Shown here piece by piece: positions 36,525 through 46,136 of a stretch of DNA of 64,000 nucleotides; position 1 is the stretch's first letter, and each line of letters begins with the position of its first letter. Source of the stretch: Bacteroidia bacterium. GTDB taxonomy: Bacteria > Bacteroidota > Bacteroidia > J057. The notes under the pieces are model-generated. The model searched no databases. It was given only the letters and a program-made list of their open reading frames with translations, and was not told where the DNA came from. A program made the position numbers and the translations under genes. The stretch is taken from the NCBI GenBank assembly GCA_030430205.1, contig JAUIGE010000004.1, forward strand, positions 224,843-288,842. Reading direction: 5' to 3'.

Positions 36525-39500
36525 TTAATTTTCATCCTTCTCCAAAAACTCCGAAGGGCTGATGCCATACTCCTTGCGGAAAGCCCGACTGAATGAATTT
36601 GGAAGATCATAGCCTACCAGATAAGCTACTTCTGAAATCGCCAGTTTTTTCTGGCTAAGAAGATCCCGGCTTCTTGTCAGGCGAAAGGTTCGGAGGAGCT
36701 CTAGCGGTTTTTTGCCAGTCAGTTGCTTGATCTTGCGGATAAACTGAATGTGACTATATCCCAGTGCTTCGCACATTTTATTTACATTAAATTCGGTATC
36801 GTCTATATTCTCCTCCATCAAATGGGAGAGTTTGGCCAGCATTTTTTCGTCAGGGGATACCAGTTTGACAGCATTGGGTTGCAAAAGAACCTGCTGTTGG
36901 TACTTTATGCGAAGCTGTACCCTTTGTTCGAGGATGTTTTGTATCTGTGCTTTGAGCACTTCTGATTGAAAGGGCTTAGTGATATAAGCATCGGCACCCT
37001 GGTGGTAGCCTTCGATCTCATTTTCGGCGCGGGTTTTAGCAGTGAGAAGAATGACAGGAATATGACTGGTGAGCAAATCATTTTTTACATGTTTGCACAT
37101 CTCCAATCCATCCATTTCAGGCATGGCTACATCACTGATGATCAGATCAGGACTTTGGGCTTTGGCGAGTTCCAGGCCTTTTTTTCCGTTCTCCGCTTCA
37201 AGAACTCTATAGTCTTGTGAAAGTAAGGAAACAATAAACTTCCGCATATCCTCATTATCTTCAATAATAAGGATGGTTTTTGCATCTTCTGGAACTGAGG
37301 CAAATGCCTCTTCCTGATAGTCTGCACTGAGGCTTGCCACATGTAGATTCGCCTCTTTCAGGCCTGGCGATTGTTTTGGCTGATTGAGCAGATCGCTTTC
37401 TGCACAGGGAAGGTAAGGCAAGTCAATTGTAACAATGGTTCCTACGCCTTCTTCGCTTTCAAGCTCAATTTTTCCGCCCTGCAATTGAACCAACTCCCGA
37501 ATATAACTCATGCCTATGCCCGTGCTAAAATGAGTGCCCCGGGTTGCGGTATAATAACGGTCAAATATGTGGGTGAGGTCCTCTGATGCAATACCATTGC
37601 CATCGTCAGCAATACAGATTCTCAGCATCTCCTGGGTTGAAACCTCAGACATCTTCTTTTCAAGGGAAACATAAACATGCCCATGGTTGGGGGTATATTT
37701 GAATGCATTGGATAATAGATTTGCCAGAATTTTTTCCATTTTATCCTGATCAAAAATATACCAGTCCTGAGTGAGCGTATTTTCAAGCGAAAGATGGAGC
37801 CGACGGCTTTTGGCCAGATTCTGGAAAAGGCTCATGGTGGCTTCTACCGTTTGAAGCAAATTGCCGGGCTGCGGAGAGATATCGAGAGAAGAATGCTCGA
37901 TTTTACGAAGCTCAAGGAGTTGGTTTATCAGAATCAGCAGGCGGTTGGCATTTCTATTCACCAGTTGAAGCAGTTCTTCCCGCTGTTTTGTCGAAATCTC
38001 TCCCTGATCTCGGAGGAGTTGTTCAATGGGGCCCAGAAGTAGGGTAAGAGGTGTCCGCAACTCGTGCGATATGTTGGTGAAAAAGTCAAGCCTGGCCTTG
38101 GAGAGATCTCTCACCTGAGCTACCATTTCCTTTAGGGAGTCGCGCTGCTGCTCAATCTGGGTATTGCTGCTGGCAAGCTGCAGATTGGCAACTTCAAGCC
38201 TGTCCTTTTGGTTGATGATCTCCTGCTGTTGGGCCAGGATATATTCGTTTTGTTTTAATACCTGTTGTTCTCTTTCCTGCAATTCATCATTTGTCTCCTG
38301 TAGGGTAAAATTCAGCTTACTGAGAGTTTGGTTTTTGAGGATAATGATATAAACAAAAACTGCCAGAGTTATAATAAATGTCCCGACTAAGGCCAAAACA
38401 GCAGGTTGTTTCCATAAGGGTACAAGTACTTCGAATATCAATCGGGCAGGAGTAGGGTCTATATTAAAATCCTGATCCCTTGCACGTACCTCAACGATAT
38501 GGGTGCCACTGCTCAGGTACGTAAACATTTTACTGCGGTCTAAAGTAAAACCCGACCAGATACCTTCATCCACGCGGTAAGAATATTGAAGTTTTTCCTT
38601 TTTGGTTAGGTTTAGATAATCTTCGCCCTGCCAACTGAGCACAAGGTTTCCAGATGATGGGACCTCTTTAGGGGATGTCAGGAAATGCACGTCTGGCGGG
38701 TTTTTGTCAGGTTGGTAGCGATAGCAAATAAACTGTCCGCCGTTTCCCGGTGGCAGTTGATTATAGGAAAGGGCACGTCTTTTCCATTCCCGGGGAGATT
38801 TATTGATCCAGCAATTCCCGTTTAAACTTCTGCGAAACTCTCCGCCTTCAAAATCCAGGTTCATGATGTCCGGGAAAATATGATTCACCCATTTGCTCCC
38901 ATCAAATCTTGAAATGTCATTTTCCGTAGCTACCCATATGCTGTTGACAGAATCAGCATACAGGCTGATAACAGTGTTGCTGACCAAACCAGAATCGGTA
39001 TCATATTGAACCCAGGATTTTCCGTCAAAGACATATAGGCCATAAAATCGGGAGCCGACAAGAAGCAGACTATCCTGGCTGTAAATAGCATTGACATATT
39101 CCTGGAGATTTTCCTGGTCCGTTTGGGCCCAGCTATTGCCATCGTAGGCATAGAGGCTACCGCCGCCCACCCATATCCGCCCGTCAGGCGATTGACCAAT
39201 GCCGTAGGCATTGGACTGATTCAGGCCGTTTTCTCCAGAAGCATGATGCTTCCAGAGGAGTTGATCCGCAAAAGGATCCATCAATTGGAGCAGGCCTCCC
39301 CGTTGCCCCTTATCAGGGGCGATATCAACACTGGCTCCAAACCAGATGGAGCCATTTTTTGCTTCGAAAACGGCCCGATAGTCAATCCCCCAACTGAGTT
39401 GGGGGTGGAGGTGCCTATCCCAATGATTCCCTTTTAGCAAAGCTGTTGCGGCTACTCCCTTGTGAGAACCCGCTGCCCAGACCTGGCCTTTGGAACTTAC

Positions 39501-40796
39501 CTTAATCTTGACAGGTGCATCTATTAGTCCGTGAGATTCACCATAGGCAAACCACTGATTGTTATGAAAAAGTACCACCTTGCCCGTTTGGTCCAAAAAC
39601 CATTGACCTTCAGTGGATTCTGCCTGGAAATTCAGGCCGGGATAGGCCTTCCACCTTTCCTCAGAATGGTCAACATAGATCACTTTGGATTTGAGACCCA
39701 TGACCCAGAGCGATCCGTCAGCGGCAGGAAACAGGATCATTTTGTTGCCTGGAACAGGGTAATCGGGTGATTGGTATAGTTGCCAGTGCTGGCCATTGAA
39801 GCTATATATTTTACCCAGGGCGCTAATCCAGATATTGCCATTTTGGGTTTGGCAGATGCTTGTGGCGTATTCATCTCCCCCAAATTTTTCGCCAAGGCTC
39901 ATGCTTTTCCAACTTCCCTGATCAAAAATATTGATGCCCAGGCGGTAGGAGCTATTGATAACCCATATTTTGCCATCCTGGGCTTCTACCATTTTTTGGG
40001 CACCGCCAAATCTGATGCTACCACTTTCGGGAAAAATGCGGGCGTTTTGAATGTCTTCAGCCAATATACTGGATGGGGAGATACGGAGGACACATCCCTG
40101 ATCTTCTTCAGCCATGCTGATCGCAAACCAAAGATAGCCTTGTTTATCTTCAAGGACCTGAGAGACAGCGCCAAAGGTGCCGTGTTGATGAATAGAAAGC
40201 GGAAAAAATATTAGCTTGGCTTCAGGAATCAAGGCCCTGACTTCTTCTTCCAGAGAGGCATCTGTATAGACTATAGGGGATTCTCCCTCTCTTATCACGA
40301 TTGCGCCAAAATCAGTCCCCAACACCAGGCGCTGACCTGAGATTTCTCCTATATATTCGTAGCTTACTCCACCTGGTGAAGGCCATTCCAGCATCGGTTG
40401 CCAAAAATCCTGCTTTGCATAGCGAAAAAGCCCGACATCTGTTGCGGCAACCGTAATGCCATTTTGAGTGACATAAACCAGATGAACAGGTTTTCCCTTT
40501 AGTCCCTGCTCTTCTCCCTGAACCTCATATTCGTATCCATTAAAATGCAGCAATCCTTTATTGGTGGCAAACCAGACGCGATCAGGTTGGTATTCGTACA
40601 TGAAGCGCACCCCTTTACCTTCTGTATGCGGGAAGTCTGTCCAGCGCCAATCTTCGAGGGGAAAGTTTGATTTTTGAGGAGAAAAGACATTTTGCCCTGA
40701 TAAGGAGCAAATAAAAAGCACATTCCCTATTAATAAAAGGATTGAAAAAGGTAATAATTTACTCAAAATGGAGCTTGCTTGATTGTTGCAAAACAT
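36525..40796 (-). CDS. hybrid two-component system sensor-regulator (HTCS) of the pectin locus
   Basis: I prefer the ATG at 40796 (1423 residues) because it puts a hydrophobic signal segment near the N-terminus; an earlier start at 40862 is possible. A periplasmic two-bladed propeller region (about 40-690, repeated VWFATNKGLLHFNGYEY-like blades) is followed by a Y_Y_Y domain (about 715-790), a membrane helix (about 797-819) and a coiled coil. HisKA comes next with His911 in FFTNISHELRTPL, then an HATPase. A receiver has phospho-acceptor Asp1222 in LIISDVAMPEMDG, and an AraC-type DNA-binding domain is at the end. Such proteins sense oligosaccharides in the periplasm and switch on the linked SusCD operon, which starts divergently 421 bp away. 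Confidence 0.94.
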   Translation of the reverse strand: MFCNNQASSILSKLLPFSILLLIGNVLFICSLSGQNVFSPQKSNFPLEDWRWTDFPHTEGKGVRFMYEYQPDRVWFATNKGLLHFNGYEYEVQGEEQGLKGKPVHLVYVTQNGITVAATDVGLFRYAKQDFWQPMLEWPSPGGVSYEYIGEISGQRLVLGTDFGAIVIREGESPIVYTDASLEEEVRALIPEAKLIFFPLSIHQHGTFGAVSQVLEDKQGYLWFAISMAEEDQGCVLRISPSSILAEDIQNARIFPESGSIRFGGAQKMVEAQDGKIWVINSSYRLGINIFDQGSWKSMSLGEKFGGDEYATSICQTQNGNIWISALGKIYSFNGQHWQLYQSPDYPVPGNKMILFPAADGSLWVMGLKSKVIYVDHSEERWKAYPGLNFQAESTEGQWFLDQTGKVVLFHNNQWFAYGESHGLIDAPVKIKVSSKGQVWAAGSHKGVAATALLKGNHWDRHLHPQLSWGIDYRAVFEAKNGSIWFGASVDIAPDKGQRGGLLQLMDPFADQLLWKHHASGENGLNQSNAYGIGQSPDGRIWVGGGSLYAYDGNSWAQTDQENLQEYVNAIYSQDSLLLVGSRFYGLYVFDGKSWVQYDTDSGLVSNTVISLYADSVNSIWVATENDISRFDGSKWVNHIFPDIMNLDFEGGEFRRSLNGNCWINKSPREWKRRALSYNQLPPGNGGQFICYRYQPDKNPPDVHFLTSPKEVPSSGNLVLSWQGEDYLNLTKKEKLQYSYRVDEGIWSGFTLDRSKMFTYLSSGTHIVEVRARDQDFNIDPTPARLIFEVLVPLWKQPAVLALVGTFIITLAVFVYIIILKNQTLSKLNFTLQETNDELQEREQQVLKQNEYILAQQQEIINQKDRLEVANLQLASSNTQIEQQRDSLKEMVAQVRDLSKARLDFFTNISHELRTPLTLLLGPIEQLLRDQGEISTKQREELLQLVNRNANRLLILINQLLELRKIEHSSLDISPQPGNLLQTVEATMSLFQNLAKSRRLHLSLENTLTQDWYIFDQDKMEKILANLLSNAFKYTPNHGHVYVSLEKKMSEVSTQEMLRICIADDGNGIASEDLTHIFDRYYTATRGTHFSTGIGMSYIRELVQLQGGKIELESEEGVGTIVTIDLPYLPCAESDLLNQPKQSPGLKEANLHVASLSADYQEEAFASVPEDAKTILIIEDNEDMRKFIVSLLSQDYRVLEAENGKKGLELAKAQSPDLIISDVAMPEMDGLEMCKHVKNDLLTSHIPVILLTAKTRAENEIEGYHQGADAYITKPFQSEVLKAQIQNILEQRVQLRIKYQQQVLLQPNAVKLVSPDEKMLAKLSHLMEENIDDTEFNVNKMCEALGYSHIQFIRKIKQLTGKKPLELLRTFRLTRSRDLLSQKKLAISEVAYLVGYDLPNSFSRAFRKEYGISPSEFLEKDEN

Positions 40797-40916
40797 GTTG
40801 GCAATGCCTAAGTAGGTGGTCGTTGATATACTCAATCTTAAATATATTGCTAGTATATTCAATTATTAAAAGCTTTCTACAATTTAAGGGGATATTTGCT
40901 AACAAATAGGAAATAT

Positions 40917-40951
40917 AAAGGTCGATTTGATGCCATATCAAATCGGCCTTT
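40917..40951 (+). promoter_or_regulatory. terminator-like hairpin in the HTCS-susC divergent spacer
   Basis: The 421-bp spacer 40797-41217 contains AAAGGTCGATTTGAT (40917-40931) pairing with ATCAAATCGGCCTTT (40937-40951), with a 5-nt loop and one G-T mismatch, followed by a T-run on the + strand. It lies about 266 bp before the susC start and points toward it. It could end a short leader transcript (attenuator or small RNA) or simply insulate the two promoters. The rest of the spacer is AT-rich and I see no other clear signal. Confidence 0.5.
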
Positions 40952-41217
40952 TTGAATAAAAATGGCTTGTTTGATTTGTGGGAACGAGGTGAAGGGGCAT
41001 TTGAAAATTGGCCATTCTTCTTTTTGCAAGTAGGCATCATTAATTGAAGGATAGGGAAAAGGAAAGGAGGATAATAGGGATAAAATTGCAGAAAAAGGCA
41101 TTTCCAGCGATGAATGTTAATTGTGGCTTGCTAACTGTTGAATTCTGAATAGCCGGAATGAGGCTAATCTTATTACTTTGGTTAAAACAATTGATATTAA
41201 CATATATCTACATACTT

Positions 41218-44187
41218 ATGAATCGAGCAAGAGACAAATCCAACATCAAATCAACACTCCTAGCCTGGTGCCTACTGTTAAGCCTCCCCTTGGGAGCATT
41301 GGGCCAAACCTCTACCGTTAGGGGTACTGTGCAAGGAGAGGACAATGCATCTTTGAGTGCCGCCCGTATTCTGGTGAAAGGAACCCAAAGGGGAGCCCTT
41401 ACGAATGAAGAGGGAGAATTCAGTATTAAAGCTGCGGCTTCTGACACCCTGGTGTTCTCTTACCTGGGGTATGAGACGCAGGAAGTGGCTGTCGGTGATC
41501 AAACCACCATCAATATCAGCTTGTCTATCGACAATGGCAGTACCCTCGACGAAGTCGTGGTAGTAGGCTATGGTACCATGCAGAAAAGTGACCTCACAGG
41601 TGCAATAGTCTCTGTCCGGGGAGATGCCCTGACAGATGTGAAATCCAATAATGTATTGGATGGCCTTCAGGGGCGTATCCCTGGGGTAGAAATTTCCCGC
41701 GACAATGGTCGTGCAGGGTCTGATTTTGATATCCTTGTACGCGGCCGTCGCTCACTCAATGCTACCAATGCGCCTCTTGTCCTGGTAGATGGGGTGCCTT
41801 ATGGCGATAATATCGACATCAATCAGGCTGATATCGAATCTATTGAGATTTTGAAAGATGCTTCCTCTACGGCAATATATGGTAGCCGTGGCGCAAATGG
41901 GGTTATTTTGATCACCACCAAAAAAGGGAAAAAAGGTACTTCACAGATTTCCTTTAACACCTATTATGGTTCAGCGAACCCTTTTCAGAAAGTACCTGTT
42001 TACGATCGTGATGGCTTTATCCAGGCAAAAATAGATGCCAACAAAGACATTAATAATTGGGACGTAGAGCCGAATCCCCTCAACGTATTTCTGGGAGATG
42101 AAATTCAGGGCTATGAAAACGGTACGTCTACAGACTGGCAAGATCTGGTAACCCGGACGGGCAATCAGCAAGACTATCACCTGGCCTTTACCGGCGGAAA
42201 TGAAAAAACCAATTACAGCACCTCCTTTAACTATTTTAGGGAAAAAGGGGTGATCAAAGCGGATGATTTTTACCGATATACCTATAGGCTGAACCTTTCT
42301 ACCAAAGTCAATAATTGGCTTTCTATTGGTACTTCGTCCATTATTTCTTACCGGCAGCGTGAGGGCCGTGGTCCCCGCTATACAGATGCGGTTATTTCAT
42401 CACCGATCGTTCCTGCTTATGACAGTACAGGAAATTATATTTATCAGCCCAACTTTGCCAACCCCCGTAAAAGCCCTCTTGCATGGCTTGAGGATGTAGA
42501 GGAGAGACGTGAAACCCGCGTTTTTGCTACTGCTTTTGCCCAGGCACAGATCCTTCCCGGGCTATCATTTCGCACCAATATCAATGCCGATATCAATACC
42601 AATCGCTTTGGTTATTTGTATCCACAAAAGGTGCCTACAGAAGGATTCCCTGTTTCTGGCGCCTCTTTTTATTATGGCAACAGCTATTTGTGGAACAACA
42701 TCCTGACTTTTAACAGAAATTTTGGGGATCACAGATTGAATGTCACTGCTGCACAGGAGTTGCGGTATTCACGAAATGAGAATTATTCTATTTCTGGGCA
42801 GGAACAGCAATTTGACCAAACGCTTTGGTACAATTTTTCTTCCAATCAGATGCAGCAAACGGCAAGCGATCTGACTGAGACGGCTTTATCCTCTGTATTG
42901 GGTCGTGTAAACTATATATATAATGACCGCTACATTTTTAATATTTCTGGCCGTTATGATGGTGCTTCTCAGCTGGCTCCAGGCAATAAATGGTCCTTTT
43001 TCCCTGCGGGAAGTTTTGCATGGAGGATTTCAGAATTGGGTAAATTGCAAGATTCCAAGACCTTAAATGACCTGAAACTTCGGATTGGATACGGGTCTAC
43101 TGGCAACGCTGCAATTGATCCCTATTCTACCGCTGCGGCGCTAAATGTCAACCCCTTATTCTACGAATTTGGAGCGCCCGGACAAGAGGTTCCCTATTTC
43201 GGTTATCGTCCGGTCGCGCTGGCTAGCCTTGACTTGCAATGGGAACGCACCCAGCAGGTCAATCTAGGTTTTGACTTTGGCTTTTTTGAAAACCGCATCT
43301 CAGGTAACCTGGACCTCTTTCAGGCTAAAACAGACCGCCTTTTGCTAAAAGATCAACTGCCGCCTACCTCCGGATTTGACAATGTGTTTGTCAATGCAGG
43401 AGAAACCAGTTCCTGGGGGTGGGAGCTATTGCTCAGAACCATCAATATTGATACACGCAGGTTTACCTGGTCATCCAATATTTCCTTCTTTGGCAGCAGA
43501 GAAAAAATCGTTGCGCTTGCTTCCGGTCTGACCGAAGATGAAGGGAACAACTGGTTTGTAGGCAGTCCGATTTCGGTACATTATGACTTCAATAAAGAAG
43601 GTATCTGGCAGTTTGGGGAAGAAGACGATCCTACTTTTACAGCTCCAGGTGAAATCAAGGTGCAAGATGTAGACGAAAATGGTGTGATCGACTTTGATGA
43701 CCGTGTGATATTGGGTACACCTCAGGCAAAGTGGAGCGGTAGTTTTATCAACACTTTCAACTTCATGAATTTTGACATGACAGTCAATATGTACGCAGTA
43801 TGGGGCCCTATGCTCAATGCCGGCGCTTATGCATACGATCCCCGCATGTATGACAACATGATTGCTGTAGATTACTGGACCCCAGATAACCCTACCAATG
43901 CGTATCCACGCTATGACGCATCTCGCGCAGAATTGCCATTTGAAAGTACCCTGCGCTACGTTGATGGTTCTTTCATCAAAGTAAAGAACATCACTTTGGG
44001 ATATAACCTCCCCAAGGATGTGCTTCAGAAGGCAAAATTTAGCAACCTAAGGTTGTATATGAGTACCAGAAACCCCTTCATTTTGTATAGCAACCTGGCT
44101 GATGGCCTTGATCCTGAGCGCAAGGGTAGTATCTCCTATCCTCTTGCCAGGGTTGTTATGTTTGGTGCAAATCTTACGCTTAATTGA
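41218..44187 (+). CDS. SusC/RagA-family TonB-dependent outer-membrane receptor
   Basis: The ATG at 41218 gives a 989-residue protein with a signal peptide ending LGQT. It has the SusC layout: a carboxypeptidase-regulatory-like domain (about 28-110, VRGTVQGEDNASLSAARI), the connecting LDEVVVVGYGTMQKSDLTGA signature, a plug domain with IEILKDASSTAIYGSRGANG, and a long beta-barrel ending in RVVMFGANLTLN. SusC proteins import oligosaccharides through the outer membrane with TonB energy. The usual partner SusD follows 50 bp later, and the divergent HTCS should control both. Pectic oligomers are the likely cargo, since GH105 is the next gene. Confidence 0.96.
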   Translation: MNRARDKSNIKSTLLAWCLLLSLPLGALGQTSTVRGTVQGEDNASLSAARILVKGTQRGALTNEEGEFSIKAAASDTLVFSYLGYETQEVAVGDQTTINISLSIDNGSTLDEVVVVGYGTMQKSDLTGAIVSVRGDALTDVKSNNVLDGLQGRIPGVEISRDNGRAGSDFDILVRGRRSLNATNAPLVLVDGVPYGDNIDINQADIESIEILKDASSTAIYGSRGANGVILITTKKGKKGTSQISFNTYYGSANPFQKVPVYDRDGFIQAKIDANKDINNWDVEPNPLNVFLGDEIQGYENGTSTDWQDLVTRTGNQQDYHLAFTGGNEKTNYSTSFNYFREKGVIKADDFYRYTYRLNLSTKVNNWLSIGTSSIISYRQREGRGPRYTDAVISSPIVPAYDSTGNYIYQPNFANPRKSPLAWLEDVEERRETRVFATAFAQAQILPGLSFRTNINADINTNRFGYLYPQKVPTEGFPVSGASFYYGNSYLWNNILTFNRNFGDHRLNVTAAQELRYSRNENYSISGQEQQFDQTLWYNFSSNQMQQTASDLTETALSSVLGRVNYIYNDRYIFNISGRYDGASQLAPGNKWSFFPAGSFAWRISELGKLQDSKTLNDLKLRIGYGSTGNAAIDPYSTAAALNVNPLFYEFGAPGQEVPYFGYRPVALASLDLQWERTQQVNLGFDFGFFENRISGNLDLFQAKTDRLLLKDQLPPTSGFDNVFVNAGETSSWGWELLLRTINIDTRRFTWSSNISFFGSREKIVALASGLTEDEGNNWFVGSPISVHYDFNKEGIWQFGEEDDPTFTAPGEIKVQDVDENGVIDFDDRVILGTPQAKWSGSFINTFNFMNFDMTVNMYAVWGPMLNAGAYAYDPRMYDNMIAVDYWTPDNPTNAYPRYDASRAELPFESTLRYVDGSFIKVKNITLGYNLPKDVLQKAKFSNLRLYMSTRNPFILYSNLADGLDPERKGSISYPLARVVMFGANLTLN

Positions 44188-44237
44188 TTGATATTGAGCT
44201 ATTTGGATTATTATTAAAAATTTAGAACTCCTAGAAT

Positions 44238-46034
44238 ATGCGTTACATAAAAATATTTTTTATTTGCTCTGTGCTGGTCTCCCTGACCGCATGTAAAGGC
44301 TTCCTGGATGAGGAATACCTTAGTGGGATCAACTCTTCCAGTATAGATGACTCTCCTGAAGCCTTTGAAACCTTGATTAACTCAGCCTATGTGACCCTGC
44401 GTGCATGGTATGGCAAAGAGAATGCATGGGACCTGACCGAATCCGGCACGGACCTCTATACCTATGGGCTGGATAACCGCTCACTCGGTTTTTGTCTGTA
44501 TAACTCTTTCACCAATGCTGAGGAGCAGGAGAGGGTGGGGGCGATATGGCGGGAGCTCTATCGTGGACTCAACACCTGCAACCTGATCCTGGATAGGATC
44601 GACGATGTGCCTTTTGCCAATCCTGCCATTCGTGATATGCGCAAGGCAGAAGTGAAGTTTCTGCGAGCCCATACGCTTTGGCTTATCACTGAGATTTGGG
44701 GGGATGTACATTTCGCCACAGCACCAACAGAAATTGCCGAGCGTGAAGCCAACCGGACGCCACAGGCGACCTTCTATGAGCAGATCTTTACAGATCTGCG
44801 TGAAGCACGTCCTTATTTGCCTGTGGAGTGGCCTGCCAATGAATATGGCCGCATCACAAAACCGGCTGCTGAAGCCTTCCTGGCAAGGGCTCACCTCTAT
44901 CGCCAAAACTATGACAGCGCCGCTGTCTATGCCAAAAGAGTCATTGAAGATTATAACTTCGGCCTCGAAGATAGCTGGAAGGAGCTGTTTGCCATTGACA
45001 ATATCAAAAACCAGGAGGCAATATGGGGCGTGAATTATTCAGATGACCTGATATATACCAAATCAGGTCTGACTGATCCCAATGGAAGTGAATACGAGAC
45101 AGCTGGTCTTATCCAACGTGAGGGAGGTAACCAGGGACACGTAATGTATGAAATTCGCTACGAAAACCTGAGCTGGGGTATGCTTCGAGACAAGCAAAAC
45201 GGCCGGGGATTCCAGCGTTGGATGCCTACCCGCCATTTTATAGAATCCTTTGATCCCGAAGTAGATGAGCGTTTTTATGGTTCCTTTAAGAATAATTGGA
45301 TTTGCAATACTTCTGGTGCACGCCCTCGCTGGCGAGGTGGCAAAGTCTTTATTGATGGCGTCGAGAAAGCCATTCCTGACTCCCTAAACCTCAAACCCAT
45401 GTTTGAGCAAGGGGATACAGCGATTTACTTCTCTGTGACGCCTGTACCAGAGACGGAAAAGGCCAGATTTACTGTGGATAATATTCGTGCTTTCCATCCC
45501 ACCAAAGGCTACGCCATCATTGATATCAATGATATGTACCTGCCCGATGGCACTCCCAATGATGAGATCATCAACCGTCAGTTTTACTTCCCCATCACCA
45601 AGCGGTATGAAGATACCACCCGCCTTGACCTAACCATTGCAACCACCAAGCGTGACTTCATTGTTTTTAGAATCTCAGAAATGTATCTGATTGCTTCGGA
45701 AGCAGAAATGATGAATGGAAATACAAGTGCTGCTTTGGGATGGATGAACATGCTTCGTGAAGCTCGCTCAGTGGAAGGCAAAGAAGCTGAAATGAGGATA
45801 GGTGCCGGAGATCTTGATATCGATTTCATCCTTGATGAGAGAGGACGTGAGCTGGCTACAGAATGTCAAAGATTCTTTGACCTGAAGCGCACAGGAAGAT
45901 TGATTGACCGGGTAAAGATGCATAATCCTGATGCCGCTCCTTTTATCAAAGATTTCCATGCTTTGCGCTTTATTCCTCAAAATCAAATAGACGCAATGCC
46001 TAATAGCGAAGGCTACCAAAATCCTGGTTACTAG
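44238..46034 (+). CDS. SusD/RagB-family surface glycan-binding lipoprotein
   Basis: This 598-residue protein has a lipoprotein signal with lipobox SLTACKG (Cys19) and the SusD fold. Landmarks are GFLDEEYLSGINSSS at the mature N-terminus, the TPR-like helices with RAHTLWLITEIWGDV, RITKPAAEAFLARAHLYRQNYDSA, and the C-terminal LDERGRELATECQRFFDLKRTG box. SusD forms a lid over SusC and captures oligosaccharide at the cell surface. It lies 50 bp after susC. A heptad-repeat spacer with a hairpin separates it from the GH105 gene. Confidence 0.96.
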   Translation: MRYIKIFFICSVLVSLTACKGFLDEEYLSGINSSSIDDSPEAFETLINSAYVTLRAWYGKENAWDLTESGTDLYTYGLDNRSLGFCLYNSFTNAEEQERVGAIWRELYRGLNTCNLILDRIDDVPFANPAIRDMRKAEVKFLRAHTLWLITEIWGDVHFATAPTEIAEREANRTPQATFYEQIFTDLREARPYLPVEWPANEYGRITKPAAEAFLARAHLYRQNYDSAAVYAKRVIEDYNFGLEDSWKELFAIDNIKNQEAIWGVNYSDDLIYTKSGLTDPNGSEYETAGLIQREGGNQGHVMYEIRYENLSWGMLRDKQNGRGFQRWMPTRHFIESFDPEVDERFYGSFKNNWICNTSGARPRWRGGKVFIDGVEKAIPDSLNLKPMFEQGDTAIYFSVTPVPETEKARFTVDNIRAFHPTKGYAIIDINDMYLPDGTPNDEIINRQFYFPITKRYEDTTRLDLTIATTKRDFIVFRISEMYLIASEAEMMNGNTSAALGWMNMLREARSVEGKEAEMRIGAGDLDIDFILDERGRELATECQRFFDLKRTGRLIDRVKMHNPDAAPFIKDFHALRFIPQNQIDAMPNSEGYQNPGY

Positions 46035-46063
46035 CGCCTGTACCAGTTGGCAGGAAATAGAGG

Positions 46064-46133
46064 GCAGTAGGCAGTAATCTGTTTGGATTACTGCCTACTG
46101 CGACCTGCGAACTGCCCACTGTTAACCGCAACC
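46064..46133 (+). repeat. ten degenerate 7-bp units forming a 16-bp hairpin before GH105
   Basis: The spacer reads as ten consecutive 7-mers: GCAGTAG, GCAGTAA, TCTGTTT, GGATTAC, TGCCTAC, TGCGACC, TGCGAAC, TGCCCAC, TGTTAAC and CGCAACC, ending 3 bp before the ATG at 46137. The first half is the inverse of the second, so 46064-46079 and 46086-46101 form a perfect 16-bp stem with a 6-nt loop. There is no T-run, so it is not an obvious terminator and may cap or process the susCD message. Confidence 0.65.
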
Positions 46134-46136
46134 AGT

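Noticed and set aside
40759..41040. A 93-residue - strand ORF in the HTCS-susC spacer
   Set aside because: It overlaps the HTCS start region and the hairpin, is AT-rich, and shows no domain or signal.
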